This document shows positions 51,223-62,044 of a stretch of 64,000 nucleotides of DNA, piece by piece. The DNA is from Nosema muscidifuracis (Eukaryota > Microsporidia > Nosematidae). The translations under genes and the position numbers were made by a program. The stretch spans positions 372,001 to 436,000 of the forward strand of contig JAIOKI010000015.1 in assembly GCA_028335825.1 (NCBI GenBank), read 5' to 3'. Each line of letters begins with the position of its first letter. Position 1 is the first letter of the stretch. Under the pieces are notes generated by a model that did not search any database, was not told the DNA's origin, and worked only from the letters and a program-made list of their open reading frames with translations.

Positions 51223-52563
51223 TTAAAGAATTTTATTATCTTCTAATATCTTTATTACACCTTGCATTGTCATGTTTGACATAAATTTAATTGCTATATT
51301 GTTGTAGTAATGGTTATTCAATATTAAATCATATACGAAGTAATAATCTTTTGTTTGATTTTCATTTATCAAATTTAAAAATAGTCCATGAATTTCTATA
51401 TTTTCTCTTAATAAATCATTTGATTCTTCTATATAATAATCTGAAAATAATTTTGTAATTTTTGTCTGTTTATATCTTAAAACATCTTTTAAATCTATAA
51501 TCAACTGATAATTACAACATGTAAGCAAATATGATAATCTATCTATTAACAAATTCTTATAACAATTCTTTATATAATAAATCTTTTTTTTATAATATAT
51601 TACTATATGAAGTAACAGTCTAATTAAACAGTTTATACTTTTTTTACTTGTAAGAATATCGAAAAAACATTTGTAAAGTACTATCTTGTCTAGAGATTCA
51701 TCAATATTATTTATACTTTCTATAATAAATGAAATTAATGTTTTTTTAGATATTTTCTTCTTAATCATTTCTTGATAAACATCCTTTGTTATTCTATTTA
51801 AGACCAAGACATTATATTCACTGAATGAACAAATATATAAACTAAATTTGGATATTGAATTTCTAATTATTTTATATAATTCGTTTTTACCATCAAAGTT
51901 ACAGAACCGTATTAGATTAAATTTACTAAAATCAAATTCTTTCATAAACTTCATATATTTAAATACTTGATCGATATTGTCATAAATATCATCAGTATTA
52001 TCAAATCCATCAATATGGAAAGTTTTTGGTAAAAGCATTTGTTTCTTCATGAAGTTTAATAATATATCTTTATAAACTTCATAAGAATTATTCTTAGTGT
52101 TTATTAAAATCAATAAATATTTTAACTGAGATTTTACATGTTCCATATCATTATTAAACATGCATATAGTCTTATTGAACTTAAAAAATTCGTCTATTGT
52201 AATAATTTTTGTGTTATCATAATTAGCAGCATTTTCTGAGTAATTCTCATAAGATTCATTTGTTAAAGTAACAGAATTATTACAATCAGAATTGCTATCT
52301 AGTTTTGGATCAAGATTGTCAATATACGTATTTAAAGATAAAAAATCATCATAAATTTTCCAACTTTCTAATGCTCCATATCGTATTTGTGAACAATTTT
52401 CATAATGATTTATTTTATCAGTCATAAAATCAGATTCATCTAGACATCCTAAATCAACTGGTATATAATCTTTGCTCGGAAGGATCTCTTTTATCATACA
52501 CATCTCATCAGAATAATTTTCAGTACCAAATATTATTAAAAAATATAGAGTTGTCAAATACAT
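51223..52563 (-). CDS. Large secreted protein of unknown function, 446 aa
   Basis: A signal peptide (MYLTTLYFLIIFGTENYS, about 1-14) leads to a soluble acidic protein with about sixteen cysteines and many Asn-glycosylation motifs (NCS, NNS, NES, NKT and others). A Cys-containing, Asp/Asn/Ser-rich first third (about 20-120) is followed by a Lys/Ile/Leu-rich helical part. No known domain. Gene-poor DNA lies on both sides. It is likely exported to the spore surface, the polar tube or the host; which one cannot be seen. No CCC before the ATG. Confidence 0.7.
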   Translation of the reverse strand: MYLTTLYFLIIFGTENYSDEMCMIKEILPSKDYIPVDLGCLDESDFMTDKINHYENCSQIRYGALESWKIYDDFLSLNTYIDNLDPKLDSNSDCNNSVTLTNESYENYSENAANYDNTKIITIDEFFKFNKTICMFNNDMEHVKSQLKYLLILINTKNNSYEVYKDILLNFMKKQMLLPKTFHIDGFDNTDDIYDNIDQVFKYMKFMKEFDFSKFNLIRFCNFDGKNELYKIIRNSISKFSLYICSFSEYNVLVLNRITKDVYQEMIKKKISKKTLISFIIESINNIDESLDKIVLYKCFFDILTSKKSINCLIRLLLHIVIYYKKKIYYIKNCYKNLLIDRLSYLLTCCNYQLIIDLKDVLRYKQTKITKLFSDYYIEESNDLLRENIEIHGLFLNLINENQTKDYYFVYDLILNNHYYNNIAIKFMSNMTMQGVIKILEDNKIL

Positions 52564-54880
52564 TATGGATCTAAATTATACAAATTTATTTAATTTTTTT
52601 AATTAATCATTTAATAAAAATATATTAATTTCTGTCAATATAAAATTCTAAAAGCTTTCAATTTATTACAGAAAAAACATTGATACATTACTTTGTTTTA
52701 CTACGTGTAATTTTATTTAAATATATTTAATTAAATTTTCATTTATTGTAATGATAAAACAATTTTTCAATTAATGATAAGCTTTTCTAATATACAATTT
52801 ATAAAATTAATTTTCAAATACAATAATAATAAATTAAAACTTTAATTAATTTTTATTAATCTTATAAAATACCAATGAATGTTCTCAAATAAATAATTTT
52901 AATTGATAAACACAATAATATACAAAATCATATTCTTTATATAAATTAGGATGATATAATAACAAATTTAAAATCTGTATTGATTTAGATCAAATTGGAA
53001 AACATAAACACAAAATATGACGTTAAAATCAGAAAATATAAAATAATATTTTTGTGACTATTAGCTTATTTAATGAACATAGAGGATGGTTAATTTATCA
53101 TTTAAATAAAAAAATAATTAAAATATTATTTATGTAAATAAATACGTTGATGTTACATAAATCAGTATTTTTTTAAAACTATTTATTTATTTGATAAACA
53201 AAATTTCTTTCATTTCATATTGATATTTTTATTAATTTTCAAAGTCTTTTATTTTTTATCAAAGTTTTCAATTCACAAGTTATAAAAATAAATAAATCAC
53301 TATTTAATAAGTTTCTGCATTATTTGTGTTAATAATTTTATCTATTAATCTAAGTTATTATATTTAATGTATTTTGATTATTAAAAAAATACTGAAAAAT
53401 TATTTTATGATCAATCTGATTATTGAAATAATAATTTTAAATTCGAAGTTATTGAAGAACTATTTATTTATAATAAATAATATTCTAATATAGATTGTTT
53501 TTAAGTTTAATTCTAAAAATAAGATAAATTATTGATTTAAACATTTAATTTACATTATCTTTAATAAAACAAATTAATATTTGCTTTATAAAATGCATAA
53601 AAAGAAATTATAGAAATACTAATTTTAACTCTTTTTGCTTTACTTTTAAAAGTTATAAATGTAATTAAATATTTTTATCTAAGAATAATAGAATACTTAT
53701 AAAGTAGTGTTATTGTTTTAAAGATGTAATTTTACTAAATTTAGACCTTAAACTCTTTTTAGAGGTTTTTCGAAATATGTCGAATGTTTTAATGAAAAGA
53801 ATAAATTAAACAATAAAACTACATAATGTTAAATTTAGTTTTAATGTTGTAATTATATTTTAATTGAGTCCAGTTCAATAGTTCTCTATTTTTATTGATT
53901 AATTATATTATATAAATAAAATGATGATATAATTCTTTTAAAGTATATTATTATTAAGAATGGTTTATATAAATTAATTTTTTATTTAATTTAAATTTAA
54001 TTAACAATTTATAATTTTTCATTACGATAGATTCTATCTTAAATAAGTTACAAAAATAGTTAGCTGAATATTTTATAATTTAAATCTGACATAATATTAA
54101 TTATTTTAGTCTGTATATCATTTTCATTTAGATGTCTAAGCTAAACAAGTTTTATTAATTTTGAGACAATTTTATACTTCATTATTGCATTTTATTACAA
54201 ATTAAGTGATATATTTTGTAAACAATAGAATATGAAAATTATTTTATAAAATATTGTATTCGACTTATATTTATTAATCTATAAATAAATAATAAATAAT
54301 TGACTTAATTAAATACTGTATTCTGATACTAACAAAATAAAATAATTATTTATTAAACAAAATTTAAGTAAAATTTACAAATATAAAATATGAGTTTTAA
54401 TAAACTTGATATCAATTTTAGAAATAAATTTTATTAAATTATTAATTCAATAGAGGAATATTTAATCTAACTTAATTTATGATCTTAATTTATTTCATAA
54501 AAAAATCAATCAAAATACTTAACTGATGTATAAGAAGATTAAAAATAATTAATTTTTTAATGATCTAAAAGAAAAAGGCAGATGTTTAATCTAAGATATT
54601 AATATTTATTTTAATTTAATCAATGATAATGATAAATTAGTCAATTAATAGAGGATCATTTTTCAGTTTTCTTACTATCAAATTAGAGATGAATTTAATA
54701 AAATACTTTTTTGGTAATCATGTATATAAATTTAATGATTTAATTTACAAGAAAATAGATGAATTTAAATAGTTTATAATATATAAATTGTTATTAACAA
54801 ATAATTTATCACTAATATAATCATTTTTAATTAACATATTACATTAAAAAGATATAAAAATTGAATATTCATCCCTTAGA
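52564..54880. other. Gene-poor stretch
   Basis: 2.3 kb, almost pure A/T. I see no ORF, array or RNA gene. The CCC of the next gene is at 54873-54875. Confidence 0.55.
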
Positions 54881-55696
54881 ATGAATAACGATGAGGTTGT
54901 AAATGATGTAGATTATTTGAATAAAATTTTAGAATTTGAGAAATGGAAAGATGAAAATATGAAAAATTACAAAGACTTATGCAGATCAATTGATGATAAA
55001 CTTATCGAAGATACTCCTGAATTAAGAAAAACCCTTGATAATTATCCAAAATGTATAGTTCAATTAACAAGACGAATATGCAACTGTGATCAAGGTTGTC
55101 TTAAAAGCTTTCTTAAAAATGTTAATTTTGATACTACATGTCATAATGTTACCCTTGATAATCTAATAAATGACGAAAAGCATTTACAATGTGATATGTT
55201 CAACATAAGAGTTGTAGATGGTATTATGCATGATATTGATGATTCAGATTTACTTGATGATACGAGGGAAAAAATACAAAAATCTGTTTATGGTTTATGT
55301 CTGAATCATAAAAAAAGTTTTAACAATCTTAAATGTGCTGCTTATGAATTAAAAGATAATTGTGGTGATGATGAAGAATGTTTAAACATAAGATTTAATC
55401 CAGTATTAATAAAAGGATGTGTAAATCCCAATTTTAATAATCAAATCAACAAAATTGAAGAAATAGTAGGATTTCCTACTTTTAATATGGCTTTTAAAGA
55501 TTTACAGGGTATAAAAAGATTACCTAGATCAAGTGGTGATTATATTTCACAAGATAATAATACTGAGTTAATTTATTCTACTGGACTTTGTGTTTCTGCA
55601 TTGGTTATTTCTATATTTGGATTTATGGTTTTTAAACTATTTAAGAAAAATTCTAAAAAAGATACTAAGCAAGATGAATTAAATAATGATGTTTAA
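54881..55696 (+). CDS. Cysteine-rich protein with C-terminal membrane anchor
   Basis: 271 residues, function unknown. Residues 1-230 carry twelve cysteines (34, 58, 67, 69, 73, 87, 104, 140, 152, 161, 167, 180), including a tight CxCxxxC group. One transmembrane helix follows (about 231-254), then a Lys/Asp-rich tail. The even cysteine count and spacing look like a disulfide-bonded ectodomain, yet there is no N-terminal signal peptide. CCC (54873-54875) five bases before the ATG makes a missed upstream exon unlikely though not impossible. Either it inserts by its C-terminal helix with the cysteines cytosolic, or targeting is unusual. Confidence 0.7.
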   Translation: MNNDEVVNDVDYLNKILEFEKWKDENMKNYKDLCRSIDDKLIEDTPELRKTLDNYPKCIVQLTRRICNCDQGCLKSFLKNVNFDTTCHNVTLDNLINDEKHLQCDMFNIRVVDGIMHDIDDSDLLDDTREKIQKSVYGLCLNHKKSFNNLKCAAYELKDNCGDDEECLNIRFNPVLIKGCVNPNFNNQINKIEEIVGFPTFNMAFKDLQGIKRLPRSSGDYISQDNNTELIYSTGLCVSALVISIFGFMVFKLFKKNSKKDTKQDELNNDV

Positions 55697-57018
55697 TTAA
55701 ATATATCTGAAATATCATAGAGTTTAATAATTAAATTGTATATTTAAACATAAAAAATACGGAAACATTAGAAATTGAAGTATTTATATCAAATAAAATA
55801 AAACAAAAATAATTATATATATCATATGGTGCTTTCTGAAAATTATTAAATATTTAGAGAGTATTATGAAGTAAAAATTATATTAAAAATTAAGTTAGTG
55901 GTAAAAAATACATTGGATTCAATGTGAATAAAATTGAACCCCGTGATGAAAGATAAAGTAAACAAAGGCAACTAAAAAAACATTATAAAATTAATAAAAA
56001 TTACTTACTTTTGTTTGGGGTTTCAAAGATAATGTAATAATACTTTTCTCACTTGAACACTTAAAAGTAGTCGATATATTTATGACTCATGATTTTTTAA
56101 GCTGACATTCTAAAATGCTTTATCAAGATCATCCAAAAGCTATTGAGTATAATGTCTGATTACAGAACAATATAAATAAACTTCTAGACACTGCTGTTTC
56201 CCTTATTTTTTACAATTTCAATATACATATATCTAGACAAAATCTTTTTTTCACAATATTTATTAATTAAATAAAATTTTAATATGTGGTAGAAAAGACA
56301 TGATTCTAAAAATTTATCATAAATATAAATTATATTAAACAGAATTTTTTTCTAAACATTACCATCAAATATCTCTATATGTCTAGTTATACAATCTTCA
56401 TATTTTCTTCTGATTCGTAAGAAATTTTTTACATATTAAATAAATATTTAGGGATAAAATTTTTAAAAAAAATAACAAATAAAAAATAATGCAATTTGAG
56501 AGGCATGGCACAATTTTAATTATAAATTTTTTTGAATTATATCACCAACAATATTTTGTTAATTATGTTTTTTATATGTAGACAATAATTTAAGGTCAAA
56601 AATACAATTATTTCCTGTATACTATATATATTAAGAAAATATTATATTATTTAAATTATTAATGTATTTGCATTTTTTTATTAAAGAATGGACTTTTCAA
56701 CAAATTAAATTTAACATGAGAAATGTCATATTCATCTAGAATACAGTTTTAAGGTAAACCAATTAATCAAATCATTAGATTCATTTATATTAAAAAATAT
56801 TATAATAGATAATAATAATTAGTTTTATCTAGATTATTAGCATTAAAACTATTTGAATATTTATTTGTTTTTATTATAGTCTAAATAATATTATCTTAAT
56901 GTTTACATTTCACTTAATTATAATATTTTATCATAATTATAATGTGTTAACTAAAAATATTTAAATTAATATTTTGATCTTAAAAATATGTAAATTTATA
57001 AATTTCAATAAACATATT
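55697..57018. other. Gene-poor stretch with possible remnant
   Basis: 1.32 kb. Around 55915-56205 the DNA is less A/T-rich and gives broken short frames (for example QDHPKAIEYNV), bounded by GAACCCC and GGGGTTTC words in opposite orientation about 90 bases apart (55931-56030). It may be a decayed gene. No functional ORF seen. Confidence 0.4.
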
Positions 57019-57366
57019 TTATTTACATTTCTCTATCTTAGAAGCTAATTTAGACATCCTGACTGACAATCTACATACTTCTCTTGCAATAAGATCTACT
57101 TCGTCTACTATATTTTCATAATCTTCTTTAGTACAAGTATTCTTTGCCCCTTCATTACACATATTTTGACTACAACATAGCTTGTCATTATCACAACTAA
57201 ACATCGAATCTGAATTTTTATGTTCTAATCTTTCTTTACACACATCTATACAGCATTTATCATCATATTTATCTTTACAACAATCATGAGATTTATTTAT
57301 ATTACACATATCTGATTGTCTTGTAAAGATACTTGATACTAAGAGAAACATTATGAAAGAATACAT
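57019..57366 (-). CDS. Secreted cysteine-rich protein, 115 aa
   Basis: A signal peptide (MYSFIMFLLVSSIFT, about 1-16) leads to a small protein with 13 cysteines: 21, 29-30, 38-39, 43, 58, 64-65, 70, 78, 98 and 114. Three CC pairs fall in a compact 50-residue domain (about 20-78), and a helical tail with one Cys and a terminal CK follows. The pattern suggests a disulfide-knotted secreted domain; no family recognised. There is no CCC beside the ATG; the shared 23-base element (57389-57411) lies 22 bases upstream, exactly as for the cysteine-repeat gene at 2289. The proteins themselves do not look related. Confidence 0.75.
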   Translation of the reverse strand: MYSFIMFLLVSSIFTRQSDMCNINKSHDCCKDKYDDKCCIDVCKERLEHKNSDSMFSCDNDKLCCSQNMCNEGAKNTCTKEDYENIVDEVDLIAREVCRLSVRMSKLASKIEKCK

Positions 57367-57388
57367 AAAATACTGTAATAAAATTCAT

Positions 57389-57411
57389 TAAATACCTTTA
57401 AAGGGGTATCT
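57389..57411 (-). promoter_or_regulatory. Shared promoter element, copy 2
   Basis: In gene orientation it begins AGATACCCCTTTAAA and ends GTATTTA, 22 bases before the ATG at 57366. It differs from the copy at 2644-2666 at one base. The sequence between element and ATG is not conserved, so conservation is specific to the element and its spacing. Confidence 0.65.
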
Positions 57412-57955
57412 ATATCAGTATAAATGAAATAGTTTGTATAAAATAAATTCTATTTAACTGTTTAATGATATAAATTTAATTTGTCAGTTTAATATAAATA
57501 AGTGTTTAAAGCAATTAGTCATAGATTAAATTTTTATATATTTATAAAATTATCTTTGCCTGCTTCTGTAAAATCGTTTTAAGTTAATTTATTAATTAGT
57601 TGGTTTATGACTCTTATAATTATACCTATTAAAAGATAAAATTTATAATATTCAAAAGATAGATATTTAGATACATAAAATACTATCTTCAAATTAATGT
57701 TCCTCTTTAATTATATAAATAAAGACATCATTATATTTTTGACACTTCTTCCTCTATTATTTCAATTAATAACAATGTCTAAATATACAACTTAGATTTT
57801 TATATAACATAAATAGTAAACTTTAGATCTTGATCATATTGTTATTCTTCTATTAAAATTAATTTATTTAAAAAGAAAAATTATGAATCTTAAATATATC
57901 ATATTTCTTATGTTTGTTTATCTACTTTAATAAATTAAAAAAAAAGAAGGGTAAA
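57412..57955. other. Divergent spacer
   Basis: About 540 bases between the 115-aa secreted gene and the small membrane-protein gene. No ORF or array. GGG at 57949-57951 precedes the next ATG. Confidence 0.5.
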
Positions 57956-58231
57956 ATGAATTCGTTATTTAAGTATGTAGCTCTATTTCTTACAGGATTA
58001 CTATTTAAACAAGTATCAGCTTTAGAAACTACTAATTTAACATTAGATAATGCTAATCTAGAGAAGAGTTTTAATATGAATTTTTATTTTTGGCTGGTTA
58101 GCTTGATAATCTTAGTTGGTTCTTTTGCTGTGATTATGTTTTTGAAATGGAAGAAATCAAAGAAAGTAACCTATCGAAACGATTATAATGTAGGATATAG
58201 TCTTGTGAATATTCCTAAAGTGAATATATAA
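57956..58231 (+). CDS. Small type I membrane protein with signal peptide, 91 aa
   Basis: From the ATG at 57956 the product has a signal peptide (about 1-22, ending QVSA), a short lumenal part with an NLT glycosylation motif, a transmembrane helix (about 42-63, FWLVSLIILVGSFAVIMFL) and a basic cytosolic tail (KWKKSKK) ending in NVGYSLVNIPKVNI. The frame also opens at a TTG 42 bases upstream, but the GGG four bases before the ATG and the signal peptide favour 57956. Its plan matches the 99-aa protein at 11474 (signal, short NLT ectodomain, one helix) without clear sequence similarity. Function unknown. Confidence 0.6.
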   Translation: MNSLFKYVALFLTGLLFKQVSALETTNLTLDNANLEKSFNMNFYFWLVSLIILVGSFAVIMFLKWKKSKKVTYRNDYNVGYSLVNIPKVNI

Positions 58232-59700
58232 TAAATCATTGATTTTTTATAAAAAAATATATTTTAAAAAGAATGGATGAAAAGAGCTAATCAACTTTTT
58301 ATATCTTAAATATTAAAATTTTTCAAAAATTTACATAAAAATACTTTAATTTTAAATATTAAAATGAATCTAATATTATATCAATAATTTCGAATTATTT
58401 ATCTACTCTATCATGAGGTGTTAATCAGTTATAATTTTAATATCATCAAATTCTGTCCAGAAATAGAGACAAATAAATGAATATCAGTAGAAGCATTACA
58501 TCTCTCGATTTTATAGCATATTCAATATTATGTATATGCTTTATATACTAGAAATATATATATAAAGGACAACGATTAAATGTATAAATAGAAAATCTTT
58601 GCAAGTAGTTTTTTTAAGTCAAGCCTATATCAATTTTATCTATAAACGGGTTCTACAATATTTAATTTATGCCATTTTAATTAGATAAATATAAAAATAT
58701 ATGAATTTGACTGCTATATGAAGAAAATATTCTAAAAAATACGATTTAAATACACCCTATAATTTTACTGATCTTTCTACAGAAAATTGCTCATACACTC
58801 AATTTAATTTTAAATATTAGAAATTCATTAACGAACAAATTATTTGATTATATTTTCATATTTATTTCAATAAAAAATTTTTAAAAAATGAATAAATTAT
58901 ACGAAATCAATTTATTTTATTTTGAATTTGTAGTAACTTGATTTTTGGATTACATGGGTCAAATTTCTAGATAAACAAAATTTAAAAAAATAGCCTTAAA
59001 GTTCTAGTTCATAGAAAAATTAATTAAACACTTTTAGTTCATTGGTAATATATTCAAAATTAGTGATCTCTTTTCTTCATATAAAACAGTAAATCATTAG
59101 TTAGAATTTATAAATTCTATTAATTTATGCTATACAGATACTATTGAGAGGAATAAAAGCAGAAACATTTTCTAGTCAAAAAACTAGAAAAAATAATAGG
59201 ATGTTTTTTTGTAAAGCTTTCTTTTTAATTACTTTTTAAAATCTAAGAGGGTCACTTCAAGCATAGATTTTTTTATAATATAAATTATGTCATGTTATTA
59301 GATGGATACATCATTAACAAAAAATAACGTTGAATAAATTTTTTTTAAAAATTTTTAGTTAAATAAAATTAATAAAAATAACAATAAGCCAGAATCAAAT
59401 ATTCAAAATCTCCATTACTCCAATTACCACTAAATTTATCCCTCAAAATATCATTTTTAGAACATTATTTAAATTCTATTCTTAATATCACATTTTGTTT
59501 AATTCAACTGTTATAAATCTAAATTTTATCTCATTTATTATTTATTAATTTATTTCTTAAAAATTTAATCTATTTTAAATAATCAATTTTATATACAAAT
59601 AAATCTATTTTATGTTAAATTATTTTAGCATTTATTCGTTTTAATTTAATTCTACATGATGAGTCATTTAATATATTTTTATATATAAAGAGCCTTAAAG
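58232..59700. other. Gene-poor stretch
   Basis: 1.47 kb. No ORF, array or RNA gene recognised. Confidence 0.5.
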
Positions 59701-60324
59701 ATGTTTTTAATGAAATTTCTTATAGAATTTATTATTTTTTATATTAGTAATGTAGAATCAATCGAAACAATTAAGAGTTGTAGATCTGATTTGATAACTA
59801 ATATCTACATAGATATTACTAACCCTAATGTTAAAACAATTGAAATGGGTTTTTATAGATTCATTCAAAATGATAAATCGTTTATAAGAATAAGTCCAGA
59901 ACATATAAAAGAAATAGAATCAATTAAATATAAGTTTAGAGAATTGAAAGAAGATATCAAAAAAGTAGGAACTCCTATCAAAGTTCATGCACAAGATATT
60001 ATTAACAATATATTTGATACATACATAAGAATTATAAATAATTCAATATTAGAGATGTCTTATGGAAATGGAAAAGGGTTGATATATTTTACTAAAGAAT
60101 TTGCTATGAAATCTGTAAATAATGAAATTTGGATTATTTCTAGAAGAGAAGATATTTTAAAATCATTGACAGATGATTATTTAGAAAATAGTGAAATATT
60201 AAAGATTAGGGAATCTAAAGTTATAGAGAACGAATTTTTTACAAAAGTCGTGGATTTGTGGTTTTATATCATAAAAGGGTATTCCAATATTATCACAGAT
60301 AATGAGCAAGTCTATATATATTAA
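59701..60324 (+). CDS. Secreted protein of unknown function, 207 aa
   Basis: An N-terminal hydrophobic stretch (MFLMKFLIEFIIFYISNVES, about 1-18) is a likely signal peptide. The mature part is mixed and helical (IKYKFRELKEDIKKVG about 79-94) with only one cysteine. No family recognised. An alternative ATG is three codons in. AGCCTTAAAG precedes the ATG; there is no CCC triplet. It converges on RPP1 with a 21-bp gap. Compare the secreted products at 43684 and 61430. Confidence 0.65.
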   Translation: MFLMKFLIEFIIFYISNVESIETIKSCRSDLITNIYIDITNPNVKTIEMGFYRFIQNDKSFIRISPEHIKEIESIKYKFRELKEDIKKVGTPIKVHAQDIINNIFDTYIRIINNSILEMSYGNGKGLIYFTKEFAMKSVNNEIWIISRREDILKSLTDDYLENSEILKIRESKVIENEFFTKVVDLWFYIIKGYSNIITDNEQVYIY

Positions 60325-60345
60325 ATATCTTCATTTTTAATTTAT

Positions 60346-61041
60346 CTAAAAATTACCCGTTTTCAATTTTTTAATTAAAAAATCTTCTTTAAGATTTCCC
60401 TCATTTACATCATTAAATATACAATCATTGCTCATAAATCTTTTAGAAGCACAATTCTCCATTAATTTTCTACTATTATTCATAATCAACTTACATTTAT
60501 CATCTCCAATATCAAATACAAGTAACATCTTTTGAATATCCAAAGGAGATTTGAGCTCAGTAGAACAAGAAGCCCCAGATCCAATGACTACATTCCTGCA
60601 TTTTGTATATTTAATAAGAGATTTAACGTTATACATCCAAATAAGTCTATCTTTTTTATTATACAAAGAATCAGATATATTAATTTCATAAAAAATATTA
60701 GGATTAATATTTTTAAACTTAATGATTTTGGTAAAATCAAATGTTACTAGATCACACATATTCTCATCAATAGGCTTATCTAAATCAGTAAGTTTTAAAC
60801 ATAAAATGTCGCATTTCTTGAGTAAGTGTTTGGTATTGAAGTTAGGATTATCTATAGAAATAGTAAGCTTTTTGTATATATTTTTTGTGTGTAAAGTGAA
60901 TGGAAGAGTAAAATCTATAGGTTTGTTTATATCCTTTTGATTAATTTGTTTGGATAAACAAAATCCTGTATACTCACTAATTTCTAAACTTGATATATCC
61001 TTTTTAGAATATTTGATATTTATATTCGTATCGTAATACAT
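60346..61041 (-). CDS. RPP1: RNase P/MRP subunit RPP1 (Rpp30)
   Basis: A protein subunit of RNase P and MRP, needed for tRNA and rRNA maturation. 231 residues. The C-terminal half has the family signature: RNVVIGSGASCSTELKSPLDIQKMLLVFDIGDDKCKLIM (about 149-187), where Rpp30 has IISSGA---LELRSPYDV-NLL-LFGL---KAK-A, then NSRKLMENCASKRF. The N-terminal part keeps the overall TIM-barrel strand order but is diverged. It is shorter than yeast Rpp1 (293). CCCC (61049-61052) lies seven bases before the ATG. It is one of the few conserved genes in the sparse half. Confidence 0.88.
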   Translation of the reverse strand: MYYDTNINIKYSKKDISSLEISEYTGFCLSKQINQKDINKPIDFTLPFTLHTKNIYKKLTISIDNPNFNTKHLLKKCDILCLKLTDLDKPIDENMCDLVTFDFTKIIKFKNINPNIFYEINISDSLYNKKDRLIWMYNVKSLIKYTKCRNVVIGSGASCSTELKSPLDIQKMLLVFDIGDDKCKLIMNNSRKLMENCASKRFMSNDCIFNDVNEGNLKEDFLIKKLKTGNF

Positions 61042-61429
61042 AATATATGGGGTAAAAAATTATCAAAAAATTAGATTTTATTCTTAACGTATACTAAAAA
61101 ATAAAATGATTAATTTAAAGACAAATATTAGTTTTATAGTGCATAACACGTCATTTTAATTTAAGAATAAAATATTAATATTTAAAAATACATATATAAA
61201 TATGTAAAAATACACATATATAAATATTTAAAAATACATATATAAATTTAATTAAACAAAAAGTGAAAGATAAATTAAATTATTATATTACTTTATCATT
61301 TAAAAATATATCTATGGATTTAATTTAGTCAGGGTGAGTAAGAATCTCTTACAAATAAAAAAAAAATAAATATTTGAAGTAATCTTAAGCATTTTACTTT
61401 TAACCTAAATTAACATCAAAAATATTTTA
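61042..61429. repeat. Intergenic with 22-23-bp repeats
   Basis: 388 bases. AAAAATACATATATAAATAT-type units repeat about three times near 61183-61250. RPP1's CCCC lies at 61049-61052. No gene seen. Confidence 0.65.
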
Positions 61430-62044
61430 TTATAAAATATATTCTAAAAAGTAATTAGACATAATGTAAAAAGCAGAAACTTTTTTGTTTTGCTCTAGAA
61501 TATATTTATCCTCCGACAAATTTCTTTTTATGTTCTCAGATAGATTTAATGAATTATCTAAATAGATTTTATCAAATATTTTAATATATAAAGATATTTG
61601 ACTCATTTCGTTATCCGGAAAAGTAACCTGGAAAGTATTACCTTCTTGAATAAAATCAGCAATAAAAAGTTTTCTGATATATTTTGTACTGTCAAAGAAC
61701 TCATCATTTAATTTTTTAATATCAGTCTCAATTTCTAATAATTTTTTATTTATTTTGTTTTCTTTATCAAAAACTTCACCTATATATATTTCTGTTATTT
61801 CTCTAAGATGTTTTTTCTTAGAATGGGCGAGAATCTTTAAACTATTTAATAATTCTGTAAAAACATCTTTATCAAAATCACCTTTAAACTTTTTCATTTC
61901 TATATATGCACTTCTAAAATTAAATTTATTCTTACCAGTAACCGTTGTATAATATTTTGTAAAGTATAAGCCAAAAGAGAAACAACTTAGAAGTAAAAAA
62001 ATAAGGATTATAACTATATAAATAAAAAATCTATCTAATGACAT
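61430..62044 (-). CDS. Secreted or signal-anchored protein, 204 aa
   Basis: A strongly hydrophobic N-terminus (about 6-28, FFIYIVIILIFLLLSCFSFGLYF) is either a signal peptide or a type II anchor. The rest is a Lys/Glu-rich helical protein with a probable coiled coil (about 92-120, EVFDKENKINKKLLEIETDI). No family recognised. No CCC before the ATG. Length and plan are like the 43684 and 59701 products. Confidence 0.6.
   Translation of the reverse strand: MSLDRFFIYIVIILIFLLLSCFSFGLYFTKYYTTVTGKNKFNFRSAYIEMKKFKGDFDKDVFTELLNSLKILAHSKKKHLREITEIYIGEVFDKENKINKKLLEIETDIKKLNDEFFDSTKYIRKLFIADFIQEGNTFQVTFPDNEMSQISLYIKIFDKIYLDNSLNLSENIKRNLSEDKYILEQNKKVSAFYIMSNYFLEYIL

Noticed and set aside
55931-56030. 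GAACCCC and GGGGTTTC as possible element ends
   Set aside because: Arms are only about seven bases, with no target duplication or coding content; noted as part of a possible remnant only.
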